NCBI GenBank assembly: GCA_964432975.1
Contig: CAYSPS010000001.1
Location: 1 to 64,000, forward strand
Source of the DNA: CAYSPS01 sp964432975
Lineage (GTDB): Bacteria > Babelota > Babeliae > Babelales > UBA12409
Length of the DNA stretch: 64,000 nt
Direction of reading: 5' to 3'
Below the pieces are notes generated by a model, which saw only the letters and a list, made by a program, of their open reading frames with translations, was not told the origin of the DNA and searched no databases. Positions within the stretch are counted from its first letter, which is position 1. The number at the start of each line of letters is the position of its first letter. The position numbers and the translations under genes are program-made. Below are positions 25,541-35,748 of this stretch, piece by piece.

Positions 25541-26668
25541 CTACTCATAATTAACCGAGGAAACAGGCATGACCAAATAAGTCATATGACAATGTGCATC
25601 TTCAGCCTCAAAAATAATTGGGCGTGTTTTACTCTGCAGCCAAAATGTTGCCTGCTCGCCGGGAAGTGCCTGCAACCCGCTCAGCATATATGGTGCATAA
25701 AAGCGAATGCTTAAAATTTGCTCAGCAGCTTCTGAAAGCGTTAGATCTTCTTTGAGCTTGCCTATTTCTTTATTATGCATAATTACTTCAAGATGCTCAT
25801 GATCAAAATTAAATTCTGTTGCGATAAATTGGCCGGACAAAAGACAGGCTGAACGACGCAGCGCCTTAACCAAATCAGCTTTTGACGAAGCCCAACGCGT
25901 AAACCCCTCGTGATTCATAATACTTTGAAATTCAGGAAACGCATCGACTAAAAGTTTCGTAAATAAATTAAATGATTCACCAGAAAAGACTAATTGATTT
26001 CCACACAGGCCCAAAAAGACTTTCTCATCTTTACTCGCTTCCAAAATACTGTTGAGTTCAAAGATTGCCCGTCGCGGCAATAACCATTTTTTTTCTTCTT
26101 GCAGCGTATACGCCGATGTTGTAACATGCGACAAACAATGCCCATCGGTTGCCGTCAATGATGCACCATCACGACCAATCGTTAATAACACGCCATTGAG
26201 TGCTGGGTTAGCATTACTTTGGGGAATAACAAATGCAACGCGCTCGATAAGCGCCAACAAATGCTCAGTTTTTACATCAATCAAATTTTCAATACGCTCA
26301 GGAAATGGCGGAAACTCATCGGCATTTTTAATATTAAGCATAAGACGCGCTTTGCCAGCTGAAAGTGCAATATGCGCATCTTGTACATCAATCGCGATAT
26401 CACCATCAAGTTCACGCGTTAATTCAAACACGCGTTTACCAGGAACTAAAAATTGTGTTTCTTCAAGAGGTTTTTCAGTATGTAATGCACAACTATATTG
26501 CAAACTCAACTCAAGATCAGTACTTTTCAAGACAAGTTCATGATGCCGTGCTTGAAACAAAATTGCCGTTGTTGCATCAACCGTTGTGCGTTTGGCGCAA
26601 ATTGCTTGCATCGATGAAAGGATTTGCGTCAATTTTTTTTGATCTACCGCAAAATTTGTATGTTTCAT
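25541..26668 (-). CDS. dnaN: DNA polymerase III beta subunit (sliding clamp)
   Basis: The clamp encircles DNA and tethers the polymerase. The 375 residues match the three-domain beta fold: an N-terminal domain with TTAILFQA and LKSTDLELSL, the central NPALNGVLL and TATDGHCLS motifs, and the C-terminal end YLVMPV. It is the usual length. It precedes recF, though the plus-strand peptide gene at 25367 lies in the spacer. No clear ribosome binding site is visible upstream. The kimA-like gene is divergent, with a 170-base shared upstream region. Confidence 0.96.
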   Translation of the reverse strand: MKHTNFAVDQKKLTQILSSMQAICAKRTTVDATTAILFQARHHELVLKSTDLELSLQYSCALHTEKPLEETQFLVPGKRVFELTRELDGDIAIDVQDAHIALSAGKARLMLNIKNADEFPPFPERIENLIDVKTEHLLALIERVAFVIPQSNANPALNGVLLTIGRDGASLTATDGHCLSHVTTSAYTLQEEKKWLLPRRAIFELNSILEASKDEKVFLGLCGNQLVFSGESFNLFTKLLVDAFPEFQSIMNHEGFTRWASSKADLVKALRRSACLLSGQFIATEFNFDHEHLEVIMHNKEIGKLKEDLTLSEAAEQILSIRFYAPYMLSGLQALPGEQATFWLQSKTRPIIFEAEDAHCHMTYLVMPVSSVNYE

Positions 26669-26706
26669 ACGATATTCAATTACGTAAAATTAAATTTATA
26701 CCATTC

Positions 26707-26735
26707 GTTGACATAAGCATAACACAATCATAAAT
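26707..26735 (+). promoter_or_regulatory. Possible promoter between dnaN and the kimA-like gene
   Basis: A TTGACA box followed about 17 bases later by a weak -10 (TAAATC). It points towards the kimA-like gene, about 100 bases upstream of its start. I see no conserved c-di-AMP riboswitch features in the leader. Confidence 0.35.
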
Positions 26736-26838
26736 CGATACCATTGGCAAAAGAACTTCGTCAAAACGGCTTGGATATGCTAAAATATGTGCAGGAGTAG
26801 TATTTTTAAACCAAACACATATTTAAGGAAAAAGTTTT

Positions 26839-28718
26839 ATGCAATGGCTCAAACGCCTTTTGATCGGTCAGCCGCTTAAAAGCGCTTTGCTCAAGCATGA
26901 AAAATACAATCTTTTTTGGGGGCTCTCAATATTATCATGCGATGCGATTTCTTCAATTGCCTATGGCCCAGAAGCGATTTTGCGCGTTTTAGTACCTGCG
27001 CTCGGGTTGCTTGCCTTTGATTATTTACTCATCATTGGTGGCGCAATTATCGTGTTGCTTGCAATCCTGATAACATCTTACCGACAAACCATCGAAAAAT
27101 ATCCAGGTGGCGGCGGCGCGTATGNNNNNNNNNNNNNTCAGATCATCTGGGGACATACGCTGGTGTTATCGCGGGCGTTTCGCTTTTAATCGATTATATT
27201 CTCACTGTTGCGGTAAGCGTATCTTCTGGCGTTTTGGCGATCACATCAGCATTTCCAACTATTATCATAAGCAAAACTACGCTCTGTTTAATTATTCTCT
27301 TAGTCCTATACATTGGTAATTTACGTGGTATACGTGAGTCATCACGACTTTTCGGCATCTTTGCCTATGTTTTTATGTTCGCAATCGCAAGCATGATCAT
27401 TGTCGGACTCATCAAAATATATTATTTCGGCTATCAACCACCAGCAATTACGTCGCCATGCCTTCAAGCATGCCAGCCCCTTGGATTATTTGTCATTCTG
27501 AAAGCTTTTTCCTCTGGATGCACTGCGCTCACCGGTATTGAGACGGTAAGTAACGCCGTCCCCAATTTTCAAGAACCCAATATAGCCAACGCCAAGCGAA
27601 CCTTGCTTCTTCTTGGCATAATTGTAGCATTACTTTTGGGCGGCGTTATAATACTTACTCATTTATATCCAGTTATACCATCGACTTCGGAAAGTGTTTC
27701 GGTCCTTGCGCAAATTAATCTGCTTATTTTTGATCGCGGCTTTGTGTATTATTTCATCCAATGCGCAACCATGATTATTTTGGCAATGGCAGCCAATTCC
27801 GCATATGCTGGGTTTCCAATGCTCTTATCAGTCATGGGCAAAGATGGTTTTGTACCGCGCCAATTTTCAAAGCGTGGAGAACGACTTAATTACTCAAATG
27901 GCATCACATTTCTAACGATTGCCGCGGCATTGCTCATTGTGAGCTTCAAAGCAAATGTTGCTAATCTTTTAGGACTTTACGCAATTGGTGTATTCACATC
28001 TTTTACGCTTTCGCAACTGGGAATATTCATGTATTGGTTGCGGTCACACGAGCCAAACTGGAAACGTAAAGCGTTTATTAATGGGCTCGGCGCTTTGATT
28101 ACCATGCTCACCGTTTTGATTATTATTCAGACCAAATTTTTCCAAGGCGTTTGGATTGTAATGATTGCAATGCCAATCACTATAGCAATACTCATCAAAA
28201 TCAAGCGCCATTACAGCGCAGTTTATGGGCAACTTAAACTCTCATTTGATGAAATCAAGAGCGTACAAGTTACGTTTAAACAACCAATTATTAAACACAT
28301 CATCGTACCTATCGTAAGCGTAAACAAAGCAAGCATCATCGCACTGCGCTATGCACAATCTATTTCGAAAAATGTCGTTGCGTTTCACGTCGTTATGGAA
28401 GATGAAAATGCAATTAAAATTAAGGAACAATGGCGCCTACTAAAAACCGACATTCCATTGATTGTTAAATATTCACCATATCGAAAAATTGTTGAACCAC
28501 TCATTGAATTTATAAAAAGTTATCAAGAACACTCATGCCAGCCCGGTGATATGATAACGATTATTTTGACCCAATTTTCTGTCAGCACGTGGTGGCACAT
28601 TTTTTTGCACAATCAAACAGGCATATGGATTATGCGTGGCCTGCTTAAGCAAAAACAGATCGCCCTCACGACTATTCCATTTCAATTACTACGAGACAAT
28701 CAGGTGATTATTGACTAA
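26839..28718 (+). CDS. kimA: KimA-like potassium importer (APC superfamily), with an assembly gap
   Basis: About 625 residues, cut by 13 N at 27125-27137. The nominal gap puts the halves out of frame (the true gap length should be 2 modulo 3), but DHLGTYAGVIAGVSLLIDYILTV continues the protein directly after it. Strong landmarks of the KimA (YdaO) family are RLLIGQPLKS, SSIAYGPEAIL, SYRQTIEKYPGGGGAY, AFSSGCTALTGIETVSNAVP, the GLYAIGVFTSFTLSQ segment, and a C-terminal cytosolic domain ending WWHIFLHNQTG. KimA imports potassium with protons and in Firmicutes is inhibited by c-di-AMP through its C-terminal domain. Twelve membrane segments are expected. It may instead transport an amino acid, but the match to KimA is close. 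Confidence 0.82.
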
Positions 28719-29059
28719 CATGAAACTCTCTCCTAACACGGCGCAAAACCTTTTGAAAAATTACTAAGAGCTGCCATTGGTGGATATCATCGGATAGTAG
28801 CCCTTAGCAGGCAAATGGAACGACTATGAAGCGCTGCGAAAAACATCTGAAAATTGTCACGCCGACGTTGTTCAACTGCTTTTTGAGCGTCAGCGTCTTT
28901 GACGTCATTCTCAGGTTTACATCAAAAAAGCAATATAAACTGAGTTTGCATGATTTGGAAAAGCTAAAGAAATCAAAAAATATTGCATTAGCATGAGCGC
29001 GTGACTATCATCGCGGTCGCGGAGATCTTGTTGTATCAATTCGCAAATAACCCTCATAT
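28719..29059 (+). pseudogene. Intergenic stretch with remnants of an ankyrin-repeat gene
   Basis: No intact gene. From 28770 one frame reads AAIGGYHRIVALS, and from 28819 another frame reads NDYEALRKTSENCHADVVQLLFE. Both resemble ankyrin repeats (typical A-x-x-x-GHxxIVxLL). Stops and frameshifts break both. A further short frame ends near 29050 with HRGRGDLVVSIRK, which I cannot place. The stretch looks like a decayed ankyrin gene. Confidence 0.5.
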
Positions 29060-29956
29060 TTACCGTCTGTGGTGTACTTTATCATAAACTGCACGAAGTT
29101 GATGAACATCAACGTGTGTATAAATCTGTGTTGTAGTAACTTGCTCATGCCCAAGCAAAACTTGCACCGAACGCAAATCTGCTCCATTGTGCAATAAATG
29201 TGTGGCCATCGTGTGTCGCAACATATGCGGCGTCACACGGCAACCGATTACTGTTCCCCATCGATGAAGCAAGCGCCACACCGTCTGACGTGAAATCGCT
29301 CGTACAACCTTTTTACAACGAACCCCAAAAACAAAATCACTGTATGCAACGCGCTCATCAAGCGCGCGTATCTCGTTTAAATACGAGCGTAATAAATTTG
29401 TTAACCCAGCACCCAACGGCACCAAGCGTTCTTTTGAACCTTTACCATGAATACGCAACAACTGTTCGTCTAAATGCACGTCAGAAACGCGCAGTTGACA
29501 CAATTCACTCACGCGCATGCCGGTCGCATACAACAAATAAAACATAACCCGATTACGCATGTCTTGTGCCCGAGAAGCGGTTTTTATGTGTTCAATAAGC
29601 CGTTGTATGCGTTCGTGTGAAAGCACCTTGGGAATCGTTGTACGCTGTTTGGGCACAATAACTGAGACTGCAGGAGGCACGCCATACCCACGATCAGTCA
29701 AAAAACGAAAGAATGCGCGCAAGCATGCAAGTTTACGGGCAATCGAACGCGCAGAAAGCGGGTACTGTTTTTTTAAAAATAACACAAACCTCCCACTGCT
29801 TGCGCCTACAACTGATGGCAAATCAATACCTTCCTGTGCACAAAAATTCCTAAACTGTTGTATGTCAGCTTGATATGCAAGCACGGTATTGTGCGATGAA
29901 CGTTTTTGTGTTGTTAAATACCCAATAAATTGCCCAATCGCTTCATCTAACTGCAC
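29060..29956 (-). CDS. xerD: Tyrosine recombinase XerC/XerD
   Basis: Resolves chromosome dimers at dif sites together with its partner. At 298 residues it has the length of XerC/D. The N-terminal SAM-like DNA-binding domain is followed by a catalytic domain with all conserved residues: Arg in ATGMRVSEL (near 147), Lys in GKGSKER, His and Arg in HMLRHT, His in LLGHEQ, and the nucleophile Tyr in IYTHV (near 277). Distinguishing XerC from XerD by eye is not certain; the pattern is closer to XerD. AAAGGG precedes the start. Housekeeping features and no adjacent integrase partners argue against a mobile-element integrase. Confidence 0.92.
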   Translation of the reverse strand: MQLDEAIGQFIGYLTTQKRSSHNTVLAYQADIQQFRNFCAQEGIDLPSVVGASSGRFVLFLKKQYPLSARSIARKLACLRAFFRFLTDRGYGVPPAVSVIVPKQRTTIPKVLSHERIQRLIEHIKTASRAQDMRNRVMFYLLYATGMRVSELCQLRVSDVHLDEQLLRIHGKGSKERLVPLGAGLTNLLRSYLNEIRALDERVAYSDFVFGVRCKKVVRAISRQTVWRLLHRWGTVIGCRVTPHMLRHTMATHLLHNGADLRSVQVLLGHEQVTTTQIYTHVDVHQLRAVYDKVHHRR

Positions 29957-30122
29957 ATATGCCCTTTTTCATTTTGCGCGCCTCCAGCTTAGCATTTTTG
30001 AAAAAAATAATTCAAGCACCGTGTAACGGCTACAAAAACAGTCTGTTTTACAAAATATTGCAATTATAATTTATTTTGTGAGACTATTATTATAGGGATA
30101 AAATTAAAAAGGAGAGCGCATA

Positions 30123-33100
30123 ATGAATGCCCGAGGGTACGCATTTTTAGCCTTGCAACTTTTGATCGTGCCTATCACGCAAGCAATAATCCCAGATTCA
30201 CTCAAGACTTTTCTCACCGTCAGTGGGACCATGAACATTGCCACCCTTTTGCAAAAACAATCAAAACTTGATGACAGTTTTTTAAAGAACTTTGCCCCCC
30301 AAGCACAATCAATTTTAAAAATTAATCCTGCTCACATTACGTTCACGCTCGTGTCTATACAAGAAGTTACCAATGGTATTCAATTACGCGGACGAACAAA
30401 GATCGGTTCAGTCAGCGCACTCGTTGAAATACGCGTCATTGAGCGGGATGAACAAATCTACGCTGCACTTGGCATTCGCCCGGCTCCATCACAAAACACA
30501 TTCAAATTAAGCACGCTCACTAATCTGCTTGGCCCAGTGCTACCAAGCCCAATCCAAACCTTTGTTAAAAATACGCTTGACTCATATATAACATTTAATG
30601 ATCCCGCTGTTATCATTTCAAATATTCCAGGATTTTTGACTGAACCCATTGTTGGTTTTACAGGCATTGGTCCAGGACTTTCTGCAGCGCTTTTTATTCC
30701 CGATAACGGCTGCACCATTTGCGACGCAAAAACTACAAGTGGGCTTGATCGCTTGGGCGGTGTTATCACAATTAAACCGCAAACACAATCACTCAAGGAC
30801 ATACGATTTGTACCCATTGTTAAACCAAAAACCGGCGCAGGTATTTGCTTATCAAAAGCACTTTTTTCAACCATTTCACCAATTCTTGATGCTATGAACA
30901 TTGATAGCATCAAAAACATGCTCAATCTTTTAAACTTCTGTTTATTTAGTACTTCTGGCGTTGTATTTGATGACGACTTCAATATGACATTTTTTGTATC
31001 TGGCGTACCCAAAATCGGAAATAAAGAACTTGGCTCACAAGGAATGATCAAAGTTTGGTCAGACAATGGCTATAAATTCGCCGCCGGTTTGAGTTTGACA
31101 AATGATAATATTAATCTTTTTCCACTCGATGCAAAATTTGCACAAGAAATCGTTGATTTTATCAAAGCGAATGTAACATTTAACCAGCCACTGCTTTCAA
31201 TCACTAATGCCAAAACAGCCACGATTTTTGATATTGATCCAGTTTGTAACCGTATCATTGACCCTGATCCAGCAAAACAACAAGAACAAGAAAATAGTTT
31301 AAAACAATGTCGTAATGACAAACGAAACGCACTTTTACATCCATTTGACCCCACAAGCGTCCCTCCGCCACCCGATGATGATGAAGAGGCTGGTGCTGTT
31401 CCACCAGAAAGTGCACCAACCAACCCTCCCGCACCAGCACCCCAAATGCCTGAAGAACGCGCTCAAGAAGAAGCCAAAAAACAAGAAGACCTTAAAAAAT
31501 TAGATGTCATGTTTGATTTTTCGGCTCTCCGACAAATAACTGAAGGTATCGTCTTTGATGTCGGTTTTGTAGCGCAAAATGAACTTAAAATGTTGCTTGA
31601 ACGGCTCAACCTTGACCAAGCAATCATGCGCCTAAGTGTGCCACTTAAAAAACCATTAACGCGTGATGATATTAAAGTTTCGATTTTACAAACAAATAAA
31701 ACACCAATCTATATCAAAGATGTTGTGCCAGGTGTTGAAGATCTGGTTAACACGTTACCATCAGTATCATTTTTTCATGATCTTCAAACACTTAAATTCA
31801 CACCAACCACAAGTGAGTTGGACGTAACTGCCACTGGTCAACTATTTCTTATCATTCGTGGTATATTTAATTCATCAACGTTTGGCGATATTGATTTTGA
31901 GCTTCATCACATGAGCGCCAATGCAAAGAAAAATTTACCACAAAAAAGCGTTGTTGCCTTACGTATTAAAAAACTACCAAATCCATTGAGCATATTTGGG
32001 GACAAAGCCAGTGACCTTGCGGCATTTGCACAAGTTTTTAATATAACTGATGCGCTTATCACCATTTCTAATTATCAAACACCAGAACAAGCAACATTTT
32101 TTGATCAAACAGTTAACGTAGCAAATGGCTTTGCGCTGCATACGGATATTTCGTTGCTTGACAATGCCCCATCAGCCATCAAAAATATCTTATCAAATGC
32201 CAATCTTGGACAATTACATGCAAATATTACCATCACTCCAGACAAAACGTTGCGTGCTGAAATTTTTCCAGCAGATGAAAAACAAATCTGCCCCGCAAAA
32301 TTGATCACAAGTACCTTGAACATTGCTGGGCTGGGCGACATGATGAGCAAGATCGTCAACCCTAATATATGCATGGCACCCAAACTCTACTTTACGCGCA
32401 CATTTGATGGACAATCGTCACTGATAATCGTCCCAGCTGATGCGCAGCACATCGATACATTTGAAATAAAAATTAACGCAGCAACGTCAGCATTTACATT
32501 TGGCGTACGTGGTACCGGGAGCATCAACGTGTCGTCTTTTGTGCCAGCACTTGGCGATGCACTCATACTACAAGCGCCAATGCTCCTCTACACATCAGCA
32601 AGCCAAGACACCGTTTTTGATTGGGATCCAACAACAAATACAAGCAATCCCACACGTTCACAGGCTACCCGCGTCAACAAAGGCCTTTCTCTTGAAACTG
32701 GTATTGATAAAAATTCACGTATTTTTGATCAATTGCCGGTGCTGAAAAAAATTGCGTTGCAATCTCTGCCTCAGTGGCGCGTTCGCATTACACTTGGTGA
32801 TCAAAAAACAGTTTCGTTTATTCGGACCAACAAAGAACCTATCACCTTGTGTGCAAGCGACCTGGTTCCTGATAATCTCCCAGTTCCAACGGTGTGTATA
32901 CAACTGCAAGAGCTCCAGTACACAGGACCAAAACAATTAACCGCAACCGGTACGGCAACCGTATTTAACACCTCTGGCGATCTGCTCGTACGCATCAATG
33001 GCGCCAATAATTTGCTTGCAGTGGATACCAAACAACTCAATATGCGCAACGCAAAACCATTCGATGTTATTGCCGATATCGCACATCTCAAAAATACGCG

Positions 33101-35729
33101 CGTCGTCATCGCTAATAATCAAACCAAAGAAAAACTTTTCAATGACACTCTTGAAACTACCATTGAACCAGGAGTTAACATCACCGGTGATATTGAGTTC
33201 GGATCGCCTTTTAAAGAAGTCCTCACGCTCGTAGGGCTTACTACGCTGCGTGCAACCGTGTCGATCAGCCCAGAAGGCACCGTCACGGTCAGCGCCGGCA
33301 AAGAGGTCGATGAAAAGATTGCTGGCGCTCTGGCACTCAAAAATGCGACCATCAAGCTCGTTGCACAACAACCAATTACGCTTTCATTTGCGCTTGACGG
33401 CACGCTCGCCATTGGATCATCTTCGGTACCAATGACCATCAAAGCATCAATGAACACCGGCACATCATCAGTCACCTTTACCGGACAAACAGCTTGTGTA
33501 GGTACTTACTGTCCAAAAATAGATAAACCATTCTCGATACCAATTAGCATACAAGCGCTCTCTGCTTCAAACAAATTCCCGAACGGCCTGCCATTGTCGC
33601 TTTCATTCAGCGTTGTTGGCGGTGTACTTTCTGGTTTTGGCGTCAGTGGTGCATTCCAAATTGATGATAGTCATGTCATTGTCAATACATTCTTAGATGT
33701 CGCCACCCCACAAAAATTCGGCATCTTATTTGAAGCCGACAAATTATGCCTCACTTCAATGCTCTCAGCTGTAGGTGCTGCGCTTCCTGATCCAATGAGT
33801 AACATACTTCAAACACCATTTATTAAAGACCTTGCATGCGTCAACAATGCAAAAGTTCAAATTGCAGCGCAAACCACAACCATCAATGCTATGAAATTTA
33901 ATAAGGGCATTGATCTTTCAGGCAACGGCAAAGTCCCATTGCTCGGTGTCAACAGTGATGTGCTGCTCCGCGTAGTTCCGCTCAGCTTCGGATCGATCAT
34001 AACCTCACCAGACGAGATCGGCGTAACTATCGATGGTCACATGGATCCAATTATTGCCCACGTTGCCAATATTACTTTCTTAAAACTGAGTGCCAGCGAA
34101 AAAGAGACCGACAAAAAGGGTCCGCATCTGCATGCAGCGTTAACACCGAAAGACCAATCGCTCGTGGTAAGCGGCAATTTATCATTGCTTAATGGTGCAA
34201 TAACAAACGATATTGACCTAAATTTTGATCTACAAAAGCAAATATTTACCGGGAGCGTTGCACGCAAAATTGGTGATGCACACGCGACCATCAACGTGCT
34301 TTTTGATCCACAAGACATTTTAAAAAGCTTTATCAATATCACAGCAGACAATCTCTCATTTGCCAATTTTGTTTCTATTACCAGTCAAACAACTGGTGTC
34401 AATATAAATGTGCCAAGTCTACCGTTGCTGACACCGACATTAAACAACCTCAACATTATCCTCAGCCCACAACAAAGTAGTTTCACTGCCAAAGCAGATT
34501 TTGCTGGGCAAACCATCGCGATCACCGGAAGTTTAACCAAAGATGGCGTACTTTTGACTGGCATATTAGCGCCGCTCAATCTTGCCGATATCATAACGAT
34601 TACCGATGCCACCAGTAAAAATCAGGGCCCACATATGAGTCTAGCCCTTACAAAAAATCCTGGCATCACGCTTGATGGTGCCATAAATTTGGCAAAAATT
34701 ATTTCAGGAAATGGCACACTCATTTTTGGACCAGGACGTCTTGATGGTACTGTCACTGGTTCGCTTGCTGATGTAACTATATCTACAAATATTTCTGGTA
34801 ATATGGGCACACAACTTGACCCTCAAACGCTGGCTCTATCTATTGCAATAAAAGATGATCTGAGCGCACAAATCGCGCAGGCACTCAAAGTGGCTATTAA
34901 ACCTATCCAAGATACGGCTCAAGCAGTTTATGGCTCAAGCGTCGGCGTTGTCAAAGAAATTGATGGCATTTGCCATCAAATACCCGTAATTGCCAGTATT
35001 GCATGTTGGCCGATTGATCGCGCCAATGGCATGATCAAAGATATCACCGATAAGCTTAATAAGCTTAAAAATATTTTTGACCCAACAAACTTCGGCATTG
35101 AGTCAATTATTCTCAGTGGAAAATTAAGTGATCTAACAAGCGGCACATTACCAAGCGCAACAGTCAAATTGAGCATCGCCGGTTCATCACAATCGATTAC
35201 CATCAACAACATAAGATTAGGCAATATTACATCGCAGGTTACCGATGCAATCAAAACTCAAATACTTAATCCAGAAAAACTTCTTGACGATATCATCAAT
35301 ATAGGCGATAAACTTAAAAATTTAATTACAGACGCCAAAGATCTGCTCGCGCAAGCACTCAAAACAATGCTTAACAACATAGTCGGCGCTGTTGGAGAAT
35401 TGGGCAAACAAGCATTTAATGCAGCACAAGATGCTGCCAAGGAAGTTGGCAAGCTGGGTGAACAAACAACCCAAGAAGCGGCAAAAGCGGCGAATGAAGC
35501 CGCACGAGCAGCTGCACAGGCTGCATCACAAGCAGCGCAAGCAGCCAACGAAGCCGCAAGAGCAGCTGCATCAACCGCACAAGCAGCTGCACAGGCTGCA
35601 TCACAAGCAGCGCAAGCTGCTGCGCAGGCGGTTGCAGCGGCAGCACAAGCGGCAGCGCAGGCCGTTGCTCATGCAGCAAAAGCAGCCGCCGATGCTTTAG
35701 CAAAAGCAGCGCGTNNNNNNNNNNGCTGA
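30123..35729 (+). CDS. Giant exported beta-rich repeat protein with Ala-rich tail
   Basis: Encodes about 1868 residues, the largest protein here. AAGGAG precedes the start and a signal peptide covers residues 1-21 (ending ITQA). The body is beta-rich (alternating Thr/Ile/Val) and internally repetitive. A motif of type hxISNxxTxxxF, followed by G and then hxLxxxI, recurs near residues 161, 360, 644, 820, 993 and 1241. A second repeat (GPHLHAAL/GPHMSLAL) recurs near 1330 and 1500. A Pro/Glu-rich linker lies near 415-455. The last 80 or so residues are almost only Ala, Gln, Glu, Lys and Arg in AAQAA-type heptads, a long helix. The end falls in a 10-N gap (35715-35724), so the last residues are uncertain. 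It is followed closely by two more exported proteins. Probably a surface or envelope structural protein. Confidence 0.85.
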   Translation: MNARGYAFLALQLLIVPITQAIIPDSLKTFLTVSGTMNIATLLQKQSKLDDSFLKNFAPQAQSILKINPAHITFTLVSIQEVTNGIQLRGRTKIGSVSALVEIRVIERDEQIYAALGIRPAPSQNTFKLSTLTNLLGPVLPSPIQTFVKNTLDSYITFNDPAVIISNIPGFLTEPIVGFTGIGPGLSAALFIPDNGCTICDAKTTSGLDRLGGVITIKPQTQSLKDIRFVPIVKPKTGAGICLSKALFSTISPILDAMNIDSIKNMLNLLNFCLFSTSGVVFDDDFNMTFFVSGVPKIGNKELGSQGMIKVWSDNGYKFAAGLSLTNDNINLFPLDAKFAQEIVDFIKANVTFNQPLLSITNAKTATIFDIDPVCNRIIDPDPAKQQEQENSLKQCRNDKRNALLHPFDPTSVPPPPDDDEEAGAVPPESAPTNPPAPAPQMPEERAQEEAKKQEDLKKLDVMFDFSALRQITEGIVFDVGFVAQNELKMLLERLNLDQAIMRLSVPLKKPLTRDDIKVSILQTNKTPIYIKDVVPGVEDLVNTLPSVSFFHDLQTLKFTPTTSELDVTATGQLFLIIRGIFNSSTFGDIDFELHHMSANAKKNLPQKSVVALRIKKLPNPLSIFGDKASDLAAFAQVFNITDALITISNYQTPEQATFFDQTVNVANGFALHTDISLLDNAPSAIKNILSNANLGQLHANITITPDKTLRAEIFPADEKQICPAKLITSTLNIAGLGDMMSKIVNPNICMAPKLYFTRTFDGQSSLIIVPADAQHIDTFEIKINAATSAFTFGVRGTGSINVSSFVPALGDALILQAPMLLYTSASQDTVFDWDPTTNTSNPTRSQATRVNKGLSLETGIDKNSRIFDQLPVLKKIALQSLPQWRVRITLGDQKTVSFIRTNKEPITLCASDLVPDNLPVPTVCIQLQELQYTGPKQLTATGTATVFNTSGDLLVRINGANNLLAVDTKQLNMRNAKPFDVIADIAHLKNTRVVIANNQTKEKLFNDTLETTIEPGVNITGDIEFGSPFKEVLTLVGLTTLRATVSISPEGTVTVSAGKEVDEKIAGALALKNATIKLVAQQPITLSFALDGTLAIGSSSVPMTIKASMNTGTSSVTFTGQTACVGTYCPKIDKPFSIPISIQALSASNKFPNGLPLSLSFSVVGGVLSGFGVSGAFQIDDSHVIVNTFLDVATPQKFGILFEADKLCLTSMLSAVGAALPDPMSNILQTPFIKDLACVNNAKVQIAAQTTTINAMKFNKGIDLSGNGKVPLLGVNSDVLLRVVPLSFGSIITSPDEIGVTIDGHMDPIIAHVANITFLKLSASEKETDKKGPHLHAALTPKDQSLVVSGNLSLLNGAITNDIDLNFDLQKQIFTGSVARKIGDAHATINVLFDPQDILKSFINITADNLSFANFVSITSQTTGVNINVPSLPLLTPTLNNLNIILSPQQSSFTAKADFAGQTIAITGSLTKDGVLLTGILAPLNLADIITITDATSKNQGPHMSLALTKNPGITLDGAINLAKIISGNGTLIFGPGRLDGTVTGSLADVTISTNISGNMGTQLDPQTLALSIAIKDDLSAQIAQALKVAIKPIQDTAQAVYGSSVGVVKEIDGICHQIPVIASIACWPIDRANGMIKDITDKLNKLKNIFDPTNFGIESIILSGKLSDLTSGTLPSATVKLSIAGSSQSITINNIRLGNITSQVTDAIKTQILNPEKLLDDIINIGDKLKNLITDAKDLLAQALKTMLNNIVGAVGELGKQAFNAAQDAAKEVGKLGEQTTQEAAKAANEAARAAAQAASQAAQAANEAARAAASTAQAAAQAASQAAQAAAQAVAAAAQAAAQAVAHAAKAAADALAKAARXXXX
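35450..35714 (+). repeat. Ala-rich coding repeat (GCAGCTGCA-type units)
   Basis: Short direct repeats coding for AAQAASQAAQAANEAARA-type heptads at the end of the giant exported protein. A block including CAGGCTGCATCACAAGCAGC occurs twice (near 35518 and 35592). The assembly gap right after it is probably caused by this repetitiveness. Confidence 0.8.
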
Positions 35730-35748
35730 AGAGTTAAAGGGAAAAACG

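Noticed and set aside
25213..26838. Possible replication origin near dnaN and recF
   Set aside because: dnaA is absent and I saw no cluster of DnaA boxes; one TTTTTCCACA near 25300 is not enough.
26669..26838. c-di-AMP riboswitch in front of the kimA-like gene
   Set aside because: The 170-base spacer shows no conserved riboswitch cores by eye and is shared with the divergent dnaN gene.
29060..29956. Mobile-element integrase
   Set aside because: All features fit the housekeeping XerC/D recombinase; no attachment-site repeats, tRNA or phage genes lie next to it.
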